Assembly: GCF_000522985.1 (NCBI RefSeq)
Contig: NZ_CP007128.1
Coordinates: 3,766,220-3,830,219, forward strand
Source: Gemmatirosa kalamazoonensis
GTDB lineage: Bacteria; Gemmatimonadota; Gemmatimonadetes; Gemmatimonadales; Gemmatimonadaceae
DNA length: 64,000 nt
Reading direction: 5' to 3'
Shown: piece by piece, positions 28,424-37,326 of the stretch
How positions within the stretch are numbered: the stretch's first letter is position 1
Layout: each line of letters begins with the position of its first letter
Notes under the pieces: model-generated
What the model was told of the DNA's origin: nothing
Seen by the model: only the letters and a program-made list of their open reading frames with translations
Database searches by the model: none
Program-made: the position numbers and the translations under genes

Positions 28424-29413
28424 TCAGAAGCGGACGATCATGGAGCCCCAGGTGAAGCCGGCGCCGAACGCGACGAGCAGCACGGTGGAGCCCTCGTGCA
28501 CGCGTCCACTCTCGATGGCTTCGTTCAGCGCGATGCCGATCGAGGCGGACGACGTGTTGCCGTAGCGGTCCACGTTCACGTAGACCTTGTCCATCGGGAT
28601 GTTCGCGTGCTTCGCCGTCGCCTCGATGATCCGCACGTTCGCCTGGTGCGGGATCATGACGTCGATGTCGGTCCCGGTGAGGCGCGCCTGGTCGAGCGCG
28701 CGGTCGGCGGCCTCGCTCATGGAGCGAACGGCGTGCTTGAACACCTCGCGCCCGGCCATCTGCACGAAGTGCGACCGGTCGGTGAGCACGGCCTCGGTGA
28801 ACGGCACCGTCGCGCCGCCGCTCGGGCGCCACAGCAGCTCGGCCAGCGTGCCGTCGCTGCGGATGAAGCTCGACAGGATCCCCTTGTGGTGCTTGGAGCG
28901 CTTCAGCACCGTCGCACCCGCGCCGTCGCCGAACAGGACGCAGGTGGACCGGTCCTGCCAGTCGACGATGGAGCTCATCTTCTCCGATCCGACGACGAGC
29001 ACGGTCTCGGCGCTGCCGGAGGCGATGAGCCCCTCACCGGCGGCGAGGGCGTAGATCCACCCGGTGCAGGCGGCGCCCACGTCCATCGCCGCCGCACGGG
29101 TAGCGCCGAGCAGCGCCTGAACGTCGACGGCGGTGGACGGCAGCAGCCGGTCCGGGGTCGCCGTGGAGAGCATGATCGTGTCGAGCTCCCCGGCGGTGAC
29201 GCCGGCGCGGGCCATCGCGACGCGGGCCGCTTCGGCGGCGAGGTGCGCGGTGGACTCGGTCTCCGTCGCGATGTGGCGCTGATGGATCCCGGTGCGCTCC
29301 ACGATCCACTCGTGCGAGGTCTCGATGCCCCGCGACGCGAAGTCGTGGTTGGTGAGGATGCCCGGCGGCACGTAGTGGCCGGTGCCGGCGAAGTAGGCGA
29401 CGGGGCGCTTCAC
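28424..29413 (-). CDS. fabH: 3-oxoacyl-ACP synthase III (KAS III)
   Basis: FabH starts fatty-acid synthesis by condensing an acyl-CoA with malonyl-ACP. The 329-residue protein has the active Cys116 in DVGAACTGWIYAL, the His in MIPHQANVRIIEATAKH, and the Asn in YGNTSSASIGIAL, plus the FabH-type WIVERTGIHQRHIA block that lines the CoA site. The ATG overlaps the plsX stop as ATGA. Primer preference (straight or branched chain) cannot be read from these motifs. Confidence 0.97.
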   Translation of the reverse strand: MKRPVAYFAGTGHYVPPGILTNHDFASRGIETSHEWIVERTGIHQRHIATETESTAHLAAEAARVAMARAGVTAGELDTIMLSTATPDRLLPSTAVDVQALLGATRAAAMDVGAACTGWIYALAAGEGLIASGSAETVLVVGSEKMSSIVDWQDRSTCVLFGDGAGATVLKRSKHHKGILSSFIRSDGTLAELLWRPSGGATVPFTEAVLTDRSHFVQMAGREVFKHAVRSMSEAADRALDQARLTGTDIDVMIPHQANVRIIEATAKHANIPMDKVYVNVDRYGNTSSASIGIALNEAIESGRVHEGSTVLLVAFGAGFTWGSMIVRF

Positions 29414-30468
29414 GCGACCGAGGAGGAGGTGGACTCGGCTTCCGCACGCTCGGCGGCCGCGGCGGCGTCCTCCAGGCGGCGGCCGATGTGCTCGCTCATG
29501 CGTGACTCCACCGCCCGGAGGCCGACGCCGATCGCGTTCTTGATCGCGCGGGGGGAGCTGGAGCCGTGGGAGATGATGCTGACGCCCTTCACCCCAAGGA
29601 GCGGCGCACCACCGTGCTCCGCGTGATCGAGCTCCTTGAACGCCGACCGCAGCGTCTCGCGCTCGGCGCCGAGCGCCTTCGCGAACACCGCCATGAGCGT
29701 GGGCGCGAGCGCCTCGTAGAACTTCAGCAGCACGTTGCCGACGAATCCGTCGCAGACGACGACGTCGAGCGGCTCGTCGTCGCGGCGCCCGAGCGGGATG
29801 TCGCGCCCCTCGACGTTGCCGACGAAGTGGATCCCGGGCTCGGCACGGAGCCGCTGGTGCGCCTCCTTCACGGCGGCGTTCCCCTTCTCCGGCTCCTCGC
29901 CGATGCTGAGCAGGCCGACCGCGGGATTCCGCCGGCCGAGCATGTCCTGGGCGTAGACGGTCCCGAGGCGGGCGAACTGCACCAGCTCCTCGGGCGAGCA
30001 GTCGACGTTCGCACCGGAATCGAGCACGACGACCGGCTCCTGCGCCGTCGGGAACAGCGTGCCGATGGCGGGCCGCTTCAGGCCCGCGTGGGACTTGAGA
30101 ACGAGAAGGGACGCGGCCATCTGCGCGCCGGTGTTGCCGGCCGAGACGAACGCGTCCGATTTTCCGTCCGCCTGGAGGCGGAGCCCGACCATCATGGAGC
30201 TGCCCGGGCGGCTTCGTACGACCGTCGGCTTGTCGGACATCTCGATGACGTCCGGGGCGTCGACGACCTCGAGCCGGTCGCGGAGCGCGCGGTGCGCGGC
30301 GAACTCTCCGGCGAACAGCACGTCCAGCGTCTCGTCGACGACCGCGGTGCGGCCGACCAGCTGGATGGTGTGCTCGACCGGCAGGTCGACCAGGGCGAGC
30401 AGCGCGCCGGCGACGGTGGCTCGGGGGGCGAAGTCACCCCCCATCGCGTCCAACGCGACGCGCGCCAA
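29410..30468 (-). CDS. plsX: Phosphate acyltransferase PlsX
   Basis: PlsX makes acyl-phosphate from acyl-ACP for phospholipid synthesis. The protein begins VALDAMGGDFAP, the invariant PlsX start, and continues with RPGSSMMVGLRL, FVSAGNTGAQMA, LDSGANVDCSPEEL, GLLSIGEEPEKGN, FVGNVEGRDIP and VVCDGFVGNVLLKFYEAL. No ATG is available before this block. A TTG at 30468, two nt after the rpmF stop and preceded at 7 nt by GGAAG, gives LARVALDAMGG and is taken as the start (352 residues). The rpmF-plsX-fabH order is a classic bacterial arrangement. Confidence 0.95.
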   Translation of the reverse strand: MARVALDAMGGDFAPRATVAGALLALVDLPVEHTIQLVGRTAVVDETLDVLFAGEFAAHRALRDRLEVVDAPDVIEMSDKPTVVRSRPGSSMMVGLRLQADGKSDAFVSAGNTGAQMAASLLVLKSHAGLKRPAIGTLFPTAQEPVVVLDSGANVDCSPEELVQFARLGTVYAQDMLGRRNPAVGLLSIGEEPEKGNAAVKEAHQRLRAEPGIHFVGNVEGRDIPLGRRDDEPLDVVVCDGFVGNVLLKFYEALAPTLMAVFAKALGAERETLRSAFKELDHAEHGGAPLLGVKGVSIISHGSSSPRAIKNAIGVGLRAVESRMSEHIGRRLEDAAAAAERAEAESTSSSVA

Positions 30469-30470
30469 GG

Positions 30471-30653
30471 TCAGGCTTCCTGCGCCTCGATGCGCGCTTC
30501 GCCCGCGTAGTACCCGCACTCCGGACAGACGTGATGCGGGCGCTTCATGCTCCGGCACTGCGGGCACGCCTGCACCGCGATGGCCGGGGCGGCCTTGTGG
30601 GTGTTGCGAGCGCGCTTCTTACGCTTGGAGGTGCGTCGCTTCGGGACGGCCAT
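30471..30653 (-). CDS. rpmF: 50S ribosomal protein L32
   Basis: The 60-residue basic protein starts MAVPKRRTSKRKKRARNTHK, the usual L32 opening, and keeps a four-cysteine zinc ribbon (CPQC ... CPEC). Length and motif leave no real alternative. It is 44 nt after yceD and 2 nt before plsX, the conserved yceD-rpmF-plsX order. Confidence 0.98.
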   Translation of the reverse strand: MAVPKRRTSKRKKRARNTHKAAPAIAVQACPQCRSMKRPHHVCPECGYYAGEARIEAQEA

Positions 30654-30697
30654 GGGAGAATCCTAACAGGTCGGTGTGGGAGGGGACGGGCGGAGCG

Positions 30698-31219
30698 TCA
30701 GTCGGTGTCGGAGCGCGCGGCTTTCGCCGCGTTCAGCGCATCCCACCGGCTGTCGGTCGTCGGCGGACAGTCGCACGGCCCCTCGTTCAGGTCCGCGCCG
30801 CACCGGGGGCAGAGCCCCTTGCAGTCCTCGCGGCACAGGCTGAACGCGGGCACGGCAAGCAGCCATTCCTCGCGCACCGCCGGCCGGAGGTCGAGCGACC
30901 GCGCGCCGGGAGCGAGCACGAAGACGTCGGACGCGTCGTCCGGGTCATCGAGCTCGCTCTCGGCGAAGATCATGTGGCTGTCCGCGGCGATGTGCTCCGA
31001 GACGTCGGCCAGGCAGCGCCGGCACTCGGTGGCGACGTCGCCCTCGACGCGGCCGCTGAAGTAGTAGCGCCCCGGGCCGGCCGCGGAGAGACGACCGACG
31101 ACGTGAATCGGGCGGACCGGGCGTCGATCGCCCTCCTGCCAGATCTCGTCGTCGGGCGTCAACTCCCCGTCCACCGCCGCGGCGTGCGACTGCAGCGCAC
31201 CGATGTCGAAGGACAGCAT
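30698..31219 (-). CDS. DUF177/YceD-family protein
   Basis: YceD (DUF177) is encoded before rpmF in most bacteria and is linked to 23S rRNA maturation or accumulation in E. coli and plants. The 173-residue protein shows the family pattern: VVGRLSAAGPGRYYFSGRVEGDVATECRRCLADVSEHI with a CxxC pair, and the C-terminal CREDCKGLCPRCGADLNEGPCDC with further Cys pairs that may bind zinc. The promoter just upstream places the transcript start at about the ATG itself, so the mRNA may be leaderless. Confidence 0.9.
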   Translation of the reverse strand: MLSFDIGALQSHAAAVDGELTPDDEIWQEGDRRPVRPIHVVGRLSAAGPGRYYFSGRVEGDVATECRRCLADVSEHIAADSHMIFAESELDDPDDASDVFVLAPGARSLDLRPAVREEWLLAVPAFSLCREDCKGLCPRCGADLNEGPCDCPPTTDSRWDALNAAKAARSDTD

Positions 31220-31227
31220 AGCCGAGT

Positions 31228-31256
31228 AAGCTACCGAGTGCCGGGACTCAATTCAA
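31228..31256 (-). promoter_or_regulatory. Promoter for yceD-rpmF-plsX-fab, probably giving a leaderless mRNA
   Basis: On the minus strand TTGAAT (31256-31251), exactly 17 nt, then TAGCTT (31233-31228). The -10 box ends only 8 nt before the ATG at 31219, so transcription should start within a few bases of the start codon, leaving no room for a Shine-Dalgarno site. Box sequence and spacing match those found before nuoA and sucC. Confidence 0.65.
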
Positions 31257-31275
31257 GTGACGATGCGGGGCCGAC

Positions 31276-31701
31276 TTACGCCCCTCCGAGCCCCTGCCCC
31301 GGGAAGAAGAACTCGATCTCGGTGGCCGCGTTCTCGTCGGAGTCGGACGCGTGGATGGCGTTCCGCCCCTTGGATTCCGCGTAGAGCTTCCGCACCGTCC
31401 CGTCGGCGGCCTCGGCCGGATCGGTCGCGCCGATCGCCTCGCGCAGCGCGGCGACGGCGCTCTCCTTCTCGAGCACGAGCGGCATGCACGGGCCCGACGT
31501 CATGAACTCGACGAGCGACGCGTAGAACGGCCGCTCGCGGTGCACCGCGTAGAACTGCCCGGCGCGGTCCGACGTGAGGTGCTCCACCTTCGCGCCGCGG
31601 AGCGTGAAGCCCTTCTCCTCGAGAAGGGCGATGATCTTGCCGGCCTTCCGCGCGCCGAACGCGTCGGGCTTGATGATGGCCAGGGTACGATTCGAGGGCA
31701 T
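31276..31701 (-). CDS. ndk: Nucleoside diphosphate kinase
   Basis: Ndk transfers the gamma phosphate of ATP to nucleoside diphosphates through a phosphohistidine. The 141-residue protein has the start [35 protein letters not shown] and the active-site His117 in [12 protein letters not shown], ending EIEFFFPG. Length matches the family. Its ATG follows the stop of the PTS/CBS gene with no gap; 56 nt then separate it from yceD. Confidence 0.97.
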   Translation of the reverse strand: MPSNRTLAIIKPDAFGARKAGKIIALLEEKGFTLRGAKVEHLTSDRAGQFYAVHRERPFYASLVEFMTSGPCMPLVLEKESAVAALREAIGATDPAEAADGTVRKLYAESKGRNAIHASDSDENAATEIEFFFPGQGLGGA

Positions 31702-32586
31702 TTAGGATCCGATGAGCTTTCTGACGATGTCGCCCCGCGTGAGGAAGCCGACGAGTCTTCCCTCGCGCACGACCGGGACGCGGTCGACGTCCTTGTTGGT
31801 CATCATCGACGCGACCTCGGCGAGCGGCTGCTCGGGCGAGACGCACAGGACCTGCCGCGTCATGACGTCGCGCACGGTGCGCACCCGCGCGTCGGGGCCA
31901 GGGGGCGTGGGCCCGCCGCGCTGAAGATAGCTGGACAGCATGTGCTGCAGCAGTTCGCGCTGGCCGAGCATCCCGATCACGCGCCCGTCGGCGTCGACGA
32001 CGGGAAGACCCGCGACGCCGGCGCGCACCATGTCGAGCGCCGCGTCGCGCAGCGGCGTGTCGGGCGACACGGAGCGCGGCCGCGATGTCATGAGATCGCG
32101 CACGGCCAGCTGGTCGCGCACCTCGATCTCGGCGAACATGGGAAGCGCCGCGAGCCCGTCGGCCGTCGGCTGCGCGAGCACCGCGTCGACGACCTGCGGC
32201 TTCGAGAGCAGCCGCGCGAACGCGCCGACCGTGGCGAGGTAGAGCGACGCCTGCCGCGGCGGCGCGGCGACGAGCAGGATGATGCGCGCCGACTGCGTCT
32301 CCTCGCTCTCGCCGAGCTCGCGCTCGATCGGCGACGGCGCGGTGCCGAGCGCCACGACGAGCTCGCGCACCGCGTCGCTCCGGTAGTGGAGGAGAAACGC
32401 CTTGTTCCCCATCCCCACGAGATCCTCGGGCCGCTCTTCCTCGACGCGCTCGCGCAGCCGCTCGGGCTGCGACACCGCGCCCGACGCGACCAGCCGCGCG
32501 AGCAGCTCGCGCGCCGCGCCCGGCAGGTCGTCGGCCTGCAACGGAACGACGATCCGTTCCGCGACGATGAGATCCGAGAGCCTCAT
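31702..32586 (-). CDS. PTS EIIA-like domain fused to tandem CBS domains
   Basis: The 294-residue protein has an N-terminal EIIA type-2 (fructose/nitrogen PTS-like) domain (about 1-150; the phospho-His site region is GNKAFLLHYRSDAVRELVVALG) and two CBS repeats (about 160-290: VRDLMTSRPRSVSPDTPLRDAALDM and VRDVMTRQVLCVSPEQPLAEVASMM). EIIA domains receive phosphate from HPr and CBS pairs bind adenine nucleotides, so this is probably a sensor or regulator rather than a sugar transporter part; no EIIB or EIIC gene is near. The ATG at 32586 begins at the fold. An upstream in-frame start would read through the palindrome and is not accepted. Confidence 0.82.
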   Translation of the reverse strand: MRLSDLIVAERIVVPLQADDLPGAARELLARLVASGAVSQPERLRERVEEERPEDLVGMGNKAFLLHYRSDAVRELVVALGTAPSPIERELGESEETQSARIILLVAAPPRQASLYLATVGAFARLLSKPQVVDAVLAQPTADGLAALPMFAEIEVRDQLAVRDLMTSRPRSVSPDTPLRDAALDMVRAGVAGLPVVDADGRVIGMLGQRELLQHMLSSYLQRGGPTPPGPDARVRTVRDVMTRQVLCVSPEQPLAEVASMMTNKDVDRVPVVREGRLVGFLTRGDIVRKLIGS

Positions 32587-32597
32587 GGGGAGCGTGG

Positions 32598-32656
32598 AGC
32601 GTCGAGCGTGGAGCGTGGAGCGTCGAGAACGCGCTCCACGCTCCACGCTCGACGCT
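32598..32656. repeat. Perfect palindrome, 25-bp arms with 9-nt loop, between sucD and the EIIA/CBS gene
   Basis: The arms at 32598-32622 and 32632-32656 are exact inverted copies and are built of repeated AGCGTGGAGCG/AGCGTCGAGCG units. The right arm ends 6 nt from the sucD stop codon, so the hairpin forms at the 3' end of the sucCD message. It could terminate or protect that transcript, or be a copy of a dispersed palindromic element. There is no U-tract after the stem on either strand. Confidence 0.85.
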
Positions 32657-32662
32657 GACTCG

Positions 32663-33535
32663 TCAGGCGAGTCGTTCGCGCACGAGCGAGACGAAATCGA
32701 TGGGCCGTTGAGCCACGCCCATGCCGGCGGCCCGGAACGCCTCGATCTTCTCGGCGGCCGTGCCCGACGAGCCGGAGATGATGGCGCCCGCGTGTCCCAT
32801 GCGACGGCCTGGCGGCGCGGTCTGGCCGGCGATGAAGCCGACGACGGGCTTCGTCATGCGCGTGCGCACGAACTCGGCCGCGTCCTGCTCGTCGGTGCCG
32901 CCGATCTCGCCCATCATGGCGACGACCTTCGTCTGCGGGTCGTTCTCGAACGCCTGCAGCACGTCGATGAAGCCCGTGCCGTTGATCGGGTCGCCGCCGA
33001 TGCCGACGCACGTGCTCTGACCGAGCCCGGCGCGCGTGAGGTGATAGACCACCTCGTACGTGAGCGTGCCCGAGCGGCTGACGACGCCGACGTTGCCCGG
33101 CGTGCAGATGCGGCCGGGGATGATGCCGACCTTCGCCTGTCCCGGCGTGATGAGCCCCGGACAGTTCGGGCCGACCAGTCGCGCGCCCTTCGCGATCACG
33201 TACGGGCGCACCTTCAGCATGTCGATGACCGGCACGCCCTCGGTGATGCAGACGACGAGCTGCACGCCCGCGGCCGCGGCCTCCATCATCGCGTCGGCGG
33301 CGAACGGCGGCGGCACGTAGATCACCGACGTGTTCGCGCCGGTCTCCTTCACCGCCTGCTCCACGGTGTTGAAGATCGGCACCGTGCCCTCGAACCTCTG
33401 CCCCCCCTTCCCGGGCGTGACGCCGGCCACGACGTTCGTGCCGTACTCGATCATCTGCTTGGCGTGGAACGAGCCGTCGCGGCCCGTGATCCCCTGCACC
33501 AGCAGGCGCGTGTTGCTGTCGACGAAGACGCTCAC
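32663..33535 (-). CDS. sucD: Succinyl-CoA synthetase alpha subunit
   Basis: SucD carries the phosphohistidine of succinyl-CoA synthetase and the CoA-binding fold. The 290-residue protein has [49 protein letters not shown] and the active His248 in RRMGHAGAI, just as in E. coli SucD. Its ATG overlaps the sucC stop as ATGA, fitting equal expression of the two subunits. The stop is followed at once by the 25-bp-arm palindrome. Confidence 0.98.
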   Translation of the reverse strand: MSVFVDSNTRLLVQGITGRDGSFHAKQMIEYGTNVVAGVTPGKGGQRFEGTVPIFNTVEQAVKETGANTSVIYVPPPFAADAMMEAAAAGVQLVVCITEGVPVIDMLKVRPYVIAKGARLVGPNCPGLITPGQAKVGIIPGRICTPGNVGVVSRSGTLTYEVVYHLTRAGLGQSTCVGIGGDPINGTGFIDVLQAFENDPQTKVVAMMGEIGGTDEQDAAEFVRTRMTKPVVGFIAGQTAPPGRRMGHAGAIISGSSGTAAEKIEAFRAAGMGVAQRPIDFVSLVRERLA

Positions 33536-34686
33536 TTGGCCGCCTCCCCGCTGTTCGCGGTCGCGAGCTGCACGGCCTTCTTCACCGCCTCGTCCATGTC
33601 GGTCATCGCGGCGAACCCGTTCTCCTCGAGAATCTTCACCGCAATCTCCTCGTTCGTGCCCGTTAGGCGGATCACGATGGGCACCTGCAGCGGGTTCTGC
33701 TTCGTGGCGGTCACGATGCCGTTCGCCACGTCGTCCGTGCGCGTGATGCCGCCGAAGATGTTGAACAGGATCGCCTTCACGCTCGGATCCGACGTGATGA
33801 TGCGCAGCGCGTTGACGACCTTCTCGGGGTTCGACGAGCCGCCGATGTCGAGGAAGTTCGCGGGCTCGCCGCCGTAGTACTTCACGAGGTCCATCGTCGC
33901 CATCGCGAGGCCGGCGCCGTTCACCACGCAGCCGACGTTGCCATCGAGCTTGATGAACGTGAGGTTCGCCTTGCGCGCGTCCACCTCGCTCGGCGCCTCG
34001 GAGCTCTCGTCCCGCAGCTCCTCGAGGTCGTGGCGGCGCTCCAGCTCGTTGTCGTCGATCACCATCTTCGCGTCGACGGCGATCACCTCGCCGTTAGGCG
34101 TCACGACGAGCGGGTTGATCTCGGCGAGCGAGCAGCCGTTCTCCACGAACGCCTTGTACAGCTGCTGCATGATCTTCGCGGCCGCGCGCGCCTGCTTCGC
34201 GTCGCCGTACAGGAAGAACCCGAGCTGCTGCGCCTCGAACGGCTGCAGGCCGAACACGGGATCGACCGCGTAGTACTTGATCTTCTCCGGCGTCGACGCG
34301 GCGACTTCCTCGATGTCGATGCCGCCCGCCGCGCTGACCATGAACACCGGCTTCTTCGTCGCGCGGTCGACGATGATGCCGACGTACGCCTCGGTTCCGA
34401 TGTCGGCGGCCTCGGCGACGAGCACCTTCTCCACCGTGAGCCCCTTGATGTCCATGCCGAGGATCGCCTGCGCCTTCTCGCGCGCGACCTCGGGCGTCGG
34501 GCAGTACTTCACGCCGCCCGCCTTACCGCGCCCGCCGGCGTGCACCTGGGCCTTCACCATCACCGGCTTTCCGATGCGGCGCGCGATCGCCTCGGCCTCG
34601 TCGGGCGTGGTGGCGACCTCGCCCGGCGGGATCGGCACACCGTAACGACGAAGGATCTCCTTCGCCTGGTACTCGTGAATGTTCAC
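33532..34686 (-). CDS. sucC: Succinyl-CoA synthetase beta subunit
   Basis: SucC binds the nucleotide and succinate. The protein begins [21 protein letters not shown], which matches the SucC start, from a GTG at 34686 (no ATG fits), giving 384 residues. The ATP-grasp part is seen in [16 protein letters not shown] and AEINPLVV...AVDAKM, and the C-terminal part in [29 protein letters not shown] and [20 protein letters not shown] versus GTP preference cannot be read. It has its own promoter upstream, separate from the UPF0182 gene. Confidence 0.97.
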   Translation of the reverse strand: MNIHEYQAKEILRRYGVPIPPGEVATTPDEAEAIARRIGKPVMVKAQVHAGGRGKAGGVKYCPTPEVAREKAQAILGMDIKGLTVEKVLVAEAADIGTEAYVGIIVDRATKKPVFMVSAAGGIDIEEVAASTPEKIKYYAVDPVFGLQPFEAQQLGFFLYGDAKQARAAAKIMQQLYKAFVENGCSLAEINPLVVTPNGEVIAVDAKMVIDDNELERRHDLEELRDESSEAPSEVDARKANLTFIKLDGNVGCVVNGAGLAMATMDLVKYYGGEPANFLDIGGSSNPEKVVNALRIITSDPSVKAILFNIFGGITRTDDVANGIVTATKQNPLQVPIVIRLTGTNEEIAVKILEENGFAAMTDMDEAVKKAVQLATANSGEAAK

Positions 34687-34711
34687 TGGTGACTCCGAGA
34701 GTGTTAGGCGC

Positions 34712-34724
34712 TGCCATGATGGCA
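34712..34724. promoter_or_regulatory. Operator-like palindrome in the sucC leader
   Basis: TGCCAT-G-ATGGCA is a perfect 6-bp palindrome with a one-base centre. It lies between the -10 box and the sucC start codon, where a bound regulator would block or modulate transcription. The regulator is unknown, and a site this short could occur by chance. Confidence 0.4.
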
Positions 34725-34734
34725 GAAGACGGGG

Positions 34735-34763
34735 AAGGTACCCGCGCAAATGGTGTGATTCAA
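34735..34763 (-). promoter_or_regulatory. Promoter for sucC-sucD
   Basis: TTGAAT (34763-34758) and TACCTT (34740-34735) are spaced by exactly 17 nt on the minus strand, leaving an untranslated leader of about 40 nt before the GTG at 34686. Same -35 box and spacing as the nuoA and yceD promoters. Confidence 0.6.
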
Positions 34764-34778
34764 GCGGATGGCTCGGCC

Positions 34779-37310
34779 TCAGCGCAGCGGTCTGCCGAGC
34801 GCGGCGCCGAGCGAGTCGAATGCTGCACCGAACGCGGCCCAGTCGCCCCGGCGCAGCGCGGCGCGCATCGCGTCGTACAGCGTGCGCACGCGCTCCGCGC
34901 TCGTCGCCGCGGCGGCGCGCGGCGTGGTCGGCGCGATGGCGGCGCGAGGCGCATCCCCGCCGAGTGCCTCACCGATGGACGGTGCGGCGCGCGCGGTGTC
35001 GCGCACGAGAGCCGCCACGCCGGCCGCCGCGGCCTGACCGCCGCCGTGCACGACGTACAGCGGCTGGACGTAGGCCAGCCCGTCGCCGATGGGCAGCGCG
35101 CGGATGCGCGCGCGCGCGACGTCGCGTCCGGCCCCCTCGCTGGCGTCCGCCGTCGGCGGGCCGACGGCGCGCAGCCGCTCCACCACCTCGCCCCATCGCG
35201 GGCCGGCTCTGCCGTTGGGCACCCATAGCGTCGCCGGCGACGGCCCCCCAAGCGCGACGAGCACGCCGGAGACACGATCGCCGGCGTCGAGCAGCGGCAG
35301 CGTCCAGCCGAGCGCGCGCTCGCCCGCGGTCGTCGTCGGCAGCAGCGCCAGCGCGCGCGGCGCGAGGCCGAGCGTGCTGTCGACGCCGTCGCCGCCGGGA
35401 AGATGGACCGGCGTCGGGATCATGTCGCCGCGAGTCCCGTACTGCGACATCGCCGACGCTTGCAGCAGCACACCGTCCGTCGGCGGCGGCAGCGCCGCAA
35501 CGAGGCTCGGCGGCAGCGCCGACGGCGCGGAGAACAGCAGCGGGAAGCGCCGGACCCACGTCTCCGTCAGCCGATCGGGGGATGGATCGGCGACGATGGT
35601 GACCGCCCCGCTCTCACCGTTCACGACGGCGATGGCGGCGTGCTGGAAGTAGCTCCACGCTGCGCGACCGACCGCGTAGCGCTGGCTCAGCGGGAACGAC
35701 GGCGACGCGGCGTACAGGTGGCACAGCCAGTACACGGTGTCGCGCGCGAACGCGGGCGTGAGCGCGTGCCCCTGCGAGAAGAACGGCGCGATCTCCGTCA
35801 GCCGCTCACGCACGTCACGATGCCGCACGATGACGGGGCTCTCGAGTCGGTCGAGCGCGTCGGTGAACAGCAGCCGGAAGTCGCGCTCGTCCCACGCGTG
35901 CGCGAGGCGCGCGCCGAACGACGCGATGGGGTCGGCGAGGACGCGGCCAGTGGTGTCGTTGATGATGAGGTGCCCCGTCGCCTGCGGGCGCACGACGAGC
36001 CTCCGCTCGCGTCCCGATCCTTCGCCGAGCACGCCATTGGGTGTCGCGCGGCCGAGCGAGTCGAGAAGGATGGGATCCCCGGCGGCGTCGGCGAGCGACG
36101 CGGAGGCGAGCGCCACGTCCCACGACAGCGGCTCGCCGTCGGGCGGCGCGGCCGGGCGCGTGACCGCGACCGCGGCGAGGTGGCCACCGATCGGCTGCCA
36201 GCCGATGTCGTCGGAGACCATCTCGCCGCGACGCGCGCGCTCGATGCCACGCGCCAGCACCGCCGGATCCCAGAGTGGAATGGCGAGCCCCGCGCTGTCG
36301 GCCGATGCGAGCCCGTAGCCCGTCGCGCGTTGAATGCGATTCACGCCGTACGCGGTCTGCGTGACCACGGCGCGATTGCGCAGGTAGGGCACGTCACGCC
36401 GCGCGATCTCCGCGCCGCCGACGAGCCGCGCGCCGACGACCGGGACGATGCCGCGCAGGACGACCGTGAGCCCGAGCACCGCGGTGATGACCCACAGCGT
36501 GAGGCGTCCCTGTCCCTGCCACGCCGCGTGGAGGACGAGCAGCGCGCCGATCGCGGTGAGCGCCGCGAGCACGAAGCGGCTCCGCATCGCAATGCGGTGG
36601 TCGACGTACACGAACGCGTCGTTCTGGCCGCTGCCCGCGGAGAGCAGCGCGTATGCGTCGAGCCGATGGCCCCACGCGAGCACGAGCAGCAGGCACGCCG
36701 CGAGCACGGTGAGGTGGCGCCGCACGTGCCGCGTCGTACGCAGTCGTCCGGCATCCCACCGCAGGTCCGCGGTGAGCGCGTACAGCAGCACCACGATCGC
36801 CGCCGCGGCGAGCAGCAGCCACACGCCCCACAGGTAGAGCGCGTTCTCGAACGGCAGCCAGTGGACGAAGAACGCGAGATCGGCGCCCGTGTACGGCTCC
36901 GGCACGCCGAACGCGCGCCCGAACTGCACCATGTCGAACGCCATCCAGTCGTCGACGAACAGCGACAGCCCGAGCCCCGCGACGAGAGCGACGGCGCCCG
37001 CGAACCAGAGCAGCTGTCGCCCCGGCACCTTCTCGCGGATCTCGAGGTCGCCGAGGCGGCGCGGCATCTCCAGCGACTCCACCGACGTGCTGACGCCGTA
37101 CAGGTTCGCGAACAGGAACGCGCTGCCGGCGAGCGTCAGCACGAGCCGCAGCGCCGCGAGGTCGGTCACGCGCGCGCGCCAGACGGAGAGCGGCCCGTCG
37201 CCGAGCGCGGCGAACCAGCGATAGTCGACGTAGACGGACGCGACGAGCCGGCCGCCGAACAGGATGGCGGCGACGAGCGCGGCGAGGGCGAGCAAGCGCC
37301 GCGCGTTCAT
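34779..37310 (-). CDS. UPF0182-family membrane protein
   Basis: This 843-residue protein has about seven hydrophobic helices in the first 300 residues, followed by a large soluble domain. UPF0182/COG1615 landmarks are YVDYRWFAALG near the start, FVDDWMAFDMVQFGRAFGVPEPYTGADLAFFVHWLPF, and later the region around IWD/PLWDPAVL, SPVIVRHRDVRERLTEIAPFF and RYAVGRAAWSYFQHA. The family is widespread but has no assigned function. It lies between a phosphohexomutase (16 nt) and sucC (92 nt). An Ala/Thr-rich linker precedes the C-terminal charged helix. Confidence 0.85.
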   Translation of the reverse strand: MNARRLLALAALVAAILFGGRLVASVYVDYRWFAALGDGPLSVWRARVTDLAALRLVLTLAGSAFLFANLYGVSTSVESLEMPRRLGDLEIREKVPGRQLLWFAGAVALVAGLGLSLFVDDWMAFDMVQFGRAFGVPEPYTGADLAFFVHWLPFENALYLWGVWLLLAAAAIVVLLYALTADLRWDAGRLRTTRHVRRHLTVLAACLLLVLAWGHRLDAYALLSAGSGQNDAFVYVDHRIAMRSRFVLAALTAIGALLVLHAAWQGQGRLTLWVITAVLGLTVVLRGIVPVVGARLVGGAEIARRDVPYLRNRAVVTQTAYGVNRIQRATGYGLASADSAGLAIPLWDPAVLARGIERARRGEMVSDDIGWQPIGGHLAAVAVTRPAAPPDGEPLSWDVALASASLADAAGDPILLDSLGRATPNGVLGEGSGRERRLVVRPQATGHLIINDTTGRVLADPIASFGARLAHAWDERDFRLLFTDALDRLESPVIVRHRDVRERLTEIAPFFSQGHALTPAFARDTVYWLCHLYAASPSFPLSQRYAVGRAAWSYFQHAAIAVVNGESGAVTIVADPSPDRLTETWVRRFPLLFSAPSALPPSLVAALPPPTDGVLLQASAMSQYGTRGDMIPTPVHLPGGDGVDSTLGLAPRALALLPTTTAGERALGWTLPLLDAGDRVSGVLVALGGPSPATLWVPNGRAGPRWGEVVERLRAVGPPTADASEGAGRDVARARIRALPIGDGLAYVQPLYVVHGGGQAAAAGVAALVRDTARAAPSIGEALGGDAPRAAIAPTTPRAAAATSAERVRTLYDAMRAALRRGDWAAFGAAFDSLGAALGRPLR

Positions 37311-37326
37311 CGGCGGCGCGGCGAGC

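Noticed and set aside
32587-32646. A 20-residue N-terminal extension of the EIIA/CBS protein
   Set aside because: The codons are the palindrome itself, giving repeated Arg/Ser/Thr-Leu-His; the fold begins at the ATG at 32586.
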